A stretch of 7,009 nt of DNA from Candidatus Saccharibacteria bacterium UBA3723 (GTDB taxonomy: Bacteria > Patescibacteriota > Saccharimonadia > Saccharimonadales > Saccharimonadaceae). The DNA lies in contig DFHM01000006.1 in assembly GCA_002371895.1 (NCBI GenBank), positions 1-7,009 on the forward strand, in the 5' to 3' direction. Made by a program: the position numbers and the translations under genes. The notes under the pieces were generated by a model, which worked only from the letters and a program-made list of their open reading frames with translations, ran no database searches and was not told where the DNA came from. Below are positions 4,388 to 7,009 of this stretch, one piece after another (position 1 is the first letter of the stretch; the number at the start of each line of letters is the position of its first letter).

Positions 4388-5083
4388 ATGGGGAAATTAT
4401 TAGACATCGACGCCAGTACGGATATCACTATAGTCGGTAATCTTGGCGTATACTTGGCTCGCTTAAAGCGGGCTGGTTTTCGCGTGGTCGATGGCTTTAT
4501 TATCCCCGCAGACGAAGAGCTACAATTTGGCCTTAGCAGCGAGGTGCTCCGCGCTTTTGATCGACTCCATGCAGAATCCGTTGCCCTACGTGCTGCTCCG
4601 ATTGAAATGGATATTTATTCTAGCGAAACCATCCGTGGTGTCAAGCGCGACGTCTTGGTTGATACGATTAATTACTTACAGAACAATTCCCTACGCCGTG
4701 GCCATAAGGTTGCCGTGGTCGTACAGAAAGATTTAAATGCAGAATTCTCCGGCACGATTCATTCTTATAACCCTGTAACGCTCGATAATGGCGAAATTTT
4801 AATCGAGGCCAACCTTTGGATGAACAACACGGTTCTTACCGGCGAGTCCGAGACCGATATGATTCTTGTAAACAAAAACACCGGCGCACTCAACCTCGAG
4901 AGCGAAGATGAAGACGAGATTTGTCTCACGCCAAACCAGATATCTCAACTCTATAATATGATACGCAAGATCGAGAAGAAACTTGGCGAGGCCGTCAGTG
5001 TGGACTGGGCCTACGATAACGGTATTCTTTACGTCCTGCGCGCCCGTCCGATAACTCAAAAAACTTACGAAAGGTACATGTAA
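4388..5083 (+). CDS. Small PEP/pyruvate-binding-domain (PPDK N-terminal-like) protein, probably degenerate
   Basis: This 231-aa protein resembles the ATP-grasp N-terminal domain of pyruvate phosphate dikinase / PEP synthase without the phosphohistidine and PEP-binding domains. Recognisable parts are the start (YLARLKRAGFRVVDGFII, residues 22-39), the core strand VAVVVQKDLNAEFSGTI (108-124) with YNPVT (127-131), the helix before VDWA (205-208) and the terminal LRARPIT (217-223). It is about 100 residues shorter than the usual domain. The GGK lysine seems replaced (Gly17-Asn18), and the arginine of the RSS motif is Tyr77 (YSSE), so ATP-dependent phosphotransfer is doubtful. A binding or regulatory role is inferred. 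No Shine-Dalgarno precedes the start; the message may be leaderless. Its TAA overlaps the next ATG by one base (TAATG). Confidence 0.82.
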   Translation: MGKLLDIDASTDITIVGNLGVYLARLKRAGFRVVDGFIIPADEELQFGLSSEVLRAFDRLHAESVALRAAPIEMDIYSSETIRGVKRDVLVDTINYLQNNSLRRGHKVAVVVQKDLNAEFSGTIHSYNPVTLDNGEILIEANLWMNNTVLTGESETDMILVNKNTGALNLESEDEDEICLTPNQISQLYNMIRKIEKKLGEAVSVDWAYDNGILYVLRARPITQKTYERYM

Positions 5084-6075
5084 TGCTGCATACTACGCTA
5101 ATTATCCTGAAAAAAGACGACGAAATCCTGCTCGGATTAAAGAAACGCGGCTTTGGTAAAGGCAGATTAAATGGCGTAGGCGGAAAGTTGGAGCCGGGCG
5201 AGACCATAGAAGAAGCGGCCATCCGCGAGACCGAAGAAGAAATCGGAGTCAAACTCACAAAGATGGAGCATGTTGCGGATATTGTTTTCGACAACCTTTA
5301 TTACAAGGGCGTGCCCGAGCGTAACATGATGCATGTATTCTTTGGCCTCGAGTGGGAGGGCGAGCCGGTTGAAAGCGACGAAATTGAGCCACATTGGGTA
5401 AAGATATCCGAGCTCGATTACAGTAAAATGTGGTGCGATGACGAACATTGGTACCCGCATGTGTTGGCTGGCGAGAAGGTTGAGGCTTGGTTCCACTTTA
5501 ATGAAGATGACACATATGATGATTTCTGGATTGACGTTATTAATGAGCATTTGATTGACGACATCGACGACAAAGACGTCGGTTTGGCGGACAAAAAGCG
5601 CGAGGCTGGCAAAGATTACTCCTTCAAGTTGGGATCTCGTGCGATTCTGCTCAATGACAAAGATCAAGTTGCATTGATTCATAGCGTAAACCGTGGCTGG
5701 TATAAGTTGCCTGGCGGCGGTCGCGAAAAAGATGAACTTGCCCGCGAGAATCTTGAGCGTGAACTAATCGAGGAGACTGGCTACAGAGTAGAAGTATTAC
5801 AAAATCTAGGCGTTTGCCGCAATGTACGCCACGATTGGCAGATGGCCGCCGAAGCACAGATGTATCTTTGCCGCGCTGGAGAGTTTGTCGGCAAGCAACA
5901 AATGGAAGATGAAATCGAAGACGGCGACACGCTTGAATGGTTTGATAGCTTTGACGCCGCAATTGACGCGCTGAAATCGGTTAAGCTTGAAGAAATCGGC
6001 TTTTATGGCGCATACTTCTTTACAAGAAGAGAAATTGACGCGCTGGAATACGCGAAAAAAGTTTACAAGAAATAA
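5083..6075 (+). CDS. Tandem Nudix hydrolase, MTH1-like first domain (8-oxo-dGTPase type)
   Basis: This 330-aa protein carries two Nudix domains. Domain 1 (about 1-140) closely resembles MTH1/NUDT1: LLGLKKRGFGKGRLNGVGGK, a full Nudix box at 34-56 (G-x5-E40-x7-R48E49-xx-E52E53-x-G55), VESDEIEPHW, and MWCDDEHWYP with Trp117, Asp119 and Asp120. These residues and Asn30 correspond to MTH1 residues that recognise oxidised purines. Domain 2 (about 180-330) has its own complete box at 212-234 (G212, E218, R226, E227, E230, E231, G233) after GWYKLPGG; its substrate is unknown. An acidic linker (about 141-177) joins them. The likely role is removal of 8-oxo-dGTP or related damaged nucleotides from the cytoplasmic pool. 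GAAAGG (5069-5074) lies 8 nt before the start. It is coupled by TAATG overlaps to both neighbours. Confidence 0.94.
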   Translation: MLHTTLIILKKDDEILLGLKKRGFGKGRLNGVGGKLEPGETIEEAAIRETEEEIGVKLTKMEHVADIVFDNLYYKGVPERNMMHVFFGLEWEGEPVESDEIEPHWVKISELDYSKMWCDDEHWYPHVLAGEKVEAWFHFNEDDTYDDFWIDVINEHLIDDIDDKDVGLADKKREAGKDYSFKLGSRAILLNDKDQVALIHSVNRGWYKLPGGGREKDELARENLERELIEETGYRVEVLQNLGVCRNVRHDWQMAAEAQMYLCRAGEFVGKQQMEDEIEDGDTLEWFDSFDAAIDALKSVKLEEIGFYGAYFFTRREIDALEYAKKVYKK

Positions 6076-7009
6076 TGGACGAGAGACGACCACTTGCCGA
6101 GCGCATGCGCCCGCAGAAACTTGAAGATGTTTTAGGCCAAGACGATATTATCGGCGAGGGTAAGATTTTGACGGAAATCGTCAAAAAGCAGGAACCGGTC
6201 AATATTATCTTTTGGGGTCCGCCAGGAACCGGCAAAACCACTCTCGCGCGCATTATTGCGAAGGAGTTTAAAGCGGATTTTATTGAAATTTCTGCGGTTA
6301 CTTCTGGCAAAAAAGACGTCGAAAAAGTCGTCGAGCGCGCAAAACAAAACTGGAATCTCAAGACACGTACAGTGCTATTCGTGGACGAAATCCACCGTTT
6401 TAATAAGGCGCAGCAGGATGCATTTTTGCCGCACGTCGAGAGTGGCTTGATTACCCTGATTGGCGCAACCACCGAGAATCCGAGCTTCGAAGTGATTTCT
6501 CCGCTTCTCTCCCGTAGCCGCGTTGTGATCGTGAAGCATTTATCCAAGGCGGACATTATTGAGGTTTTGAAGCGAGCAATCAAGGCCGAAAAAGCCACGA
6601 AGCGCGTATCGAAAGCTGCGATTGATTACCTCGCAGAATTATCTGGTGGTGACGCCCGCTCTGCCCTCGGTGATCTAGAACTGGCCCTAAGTCTTAGTAA
6701 CAAGATTGGCGTCGAGGAAGTCAAAGAGGCGGCTGGCCGCAAAGTACCAGGCTACGACAAAAAGGGCGATAATCATTACGATAATATTTCTGCCTTTATT
6801 AAGTCGATGCGCGGTAGCGATGCCGATGCGGCGCTATATTATTTAGCACGCATGCTTAATGCCGGCGAGGATCCGAAGTTCGTTGCGCGTCGCATGGTAA
6901 TTTTCGCCTCCGAGGATATTGGTTTGGCTGGAAATGGCGCACTCGGATTAGCCCTGAATGCGTTTATGGCCGTTGAGAGAATTGGTATGCCAGAGAGTGG
7001 ATTGATTCT
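6075..7009 (+). CDS. rarA: Replication-associated recombination ATPase RarA (MgsA), 3' end cut by window
   Basis: This AAA+ ATPase of the clamp-loader type acts at stalled replication forks and single-strand gaps. The frame is open to the window end, giving 311 of roughly 430 residues. Visible motifs are RPQKLEDVLGQ (12-22), Walker A GPPGTGKT (48-55), Walker B VLFVDE followed by IHRFNKAQQDAFLPHVE (100-122), sensor 1 GATTENPSF (130-138), arginine-finger region LLSRSRV (144-150), sensor 2 GGDARSALGDLE (191-202) and the RarA-specific FASEDIGLA (277-285). The C-terminal oligomerisation domain lies largely outside. The start codon overlaps the Nudix stop (TAATG), so it is translationally coupled. 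No strong SD is visible. The pairing with a nucleotide-pool sanitiser suggests a joint role in coping with oxidised DNA precursors and the forks they stall, which is inference. Confidence 0.97.
   Translation, partial: MDERRPLAERMRPQKLEDVLGQDDIIGEGKILTEIVKKQEPVNIIFWGPPGTGKTTLARIIAKEFKADFIEISAVTSGKKDVEKVVERAKQNWNLKTRTVLFVDEIHRFNKAQQDAFLPHVESGLITLIGATTENPSFEVISPLLSRSRVVIVKHLSKADIIEVLKRAIKAEKATKRVSKAAIDYLAELSGGDARSALGDLELALSLSNKIGVEEVKEAAGRKVPGYDKKGDNHYDNISAFIKSMRGSDADAALYYLARMLNAGEDPKFVARRMVIFASEDIGLAGNGALGLALNAFMAVERIGMPESGLI

Noticed and set aside
5167..5682. 171-codon minus-strand frame opposite the Nudix gene
   Set aside because: It is a shadow of a gene with two intact Nudix boxes; no start signals.
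6020..6598. 192-codon minus-strand frame opposite rarA
   Set aside because: It is a shadow of rarA, whose motifs are unmistakable in the plus frame; no SD or promoter on the minus strand.
308..7009. Recoded UGA, suggested by the absence of TGA among the stop codons (six TAA and one TAG)
   Set aside because: No in-frame UGA is needed in any protein, all proteins have normal family length, and seven stops are too few to infer recoding.
1..7009. CRISPR array, tRNA, rRNA or insertion sequence
   Set aside because: No regularly spaced repeats, cloverleaf-like sequence, rRNA stretch, transposase or terminal inverted repeats were seen.

Overview
The window looks like chromosomal DNA of a small-genome bacterium, most likely a Patescibacteria/CPR member such as Saccharibacteria. 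This is inferred from compact overlapping genes, the mix of short conserved proteins (desulfoferrodoxin, anchored DsbA-like protein, small PEP/pyruvate-binding-type protein, tandem Nudix protein, RarA) and moderate G+C. No marker gene in the window proves the placement. The standard code fits: no ORF needs UGA as a sense codon.

Layout. (1) 1-307 has no protein gene. It holds a bidirectional terminator, a candidate minus-strand small RNA and the promoter of the first operon. (2) 308-2023 (+) is a translationally coupled redox operon: superoxide reductase (desulfoferrodoxin), a polytopic membrane protein with a CPSCG motif, and a membrane-anchored DsbA-like thioredoxin (CPYC). It ends at a bidirectional terminator shared with the convergent hsp20. 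(3) 2085-2549 (-) is an Hsp20 chaperone driven by a perfect TTGACA-N17-TATAAT promoter overlapped by a CIRCE operator, so HrcA control is expected. (4) 2725-3471 (-) is a slipin/SPFH membrane protein with its own extended -10 promoter. (5) 3525-4345 (-) is a stand-alone unit for an unrecognised GC-rich 209-aa protein with a repetitive Ala/Pro/Lys/Glu/Val tail. It has a consensus promoter, three leader stem-loops (the last displays the Shine-Dalgarno in its loop) and two GAAA-tetraloop hairpins at the 3' end. Its base and codon use differ from every neighbour, suggesting acquisition. (6) 4388-7009 (+) is an operon with two TAATG stop/start overlaps: a shortened PPDK N-terminal-type protein that seems to lack key ATP-binding residues, a tandem Nudix hydrolase whose first half closely resembles MTH1 8-oxo-dGTPase, and the replication-fork ATPase RarA (cut by the window end).

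Together the region reads as stress defence: superoxide removal, extracytoplasmic thiol chemistry, protein holding, membrane scaffolding, nucleotide-pool sanitation and fork maintenance. The two plus-strand operons share a bipartite upstream element (TATGG-N3-CATTT, then TATGCTAAGATA at identical spacing), so they may be co-regulated. The GC-rich cassette and the CPSCG membrane protein between SOR and DsbA are the most novel elements.
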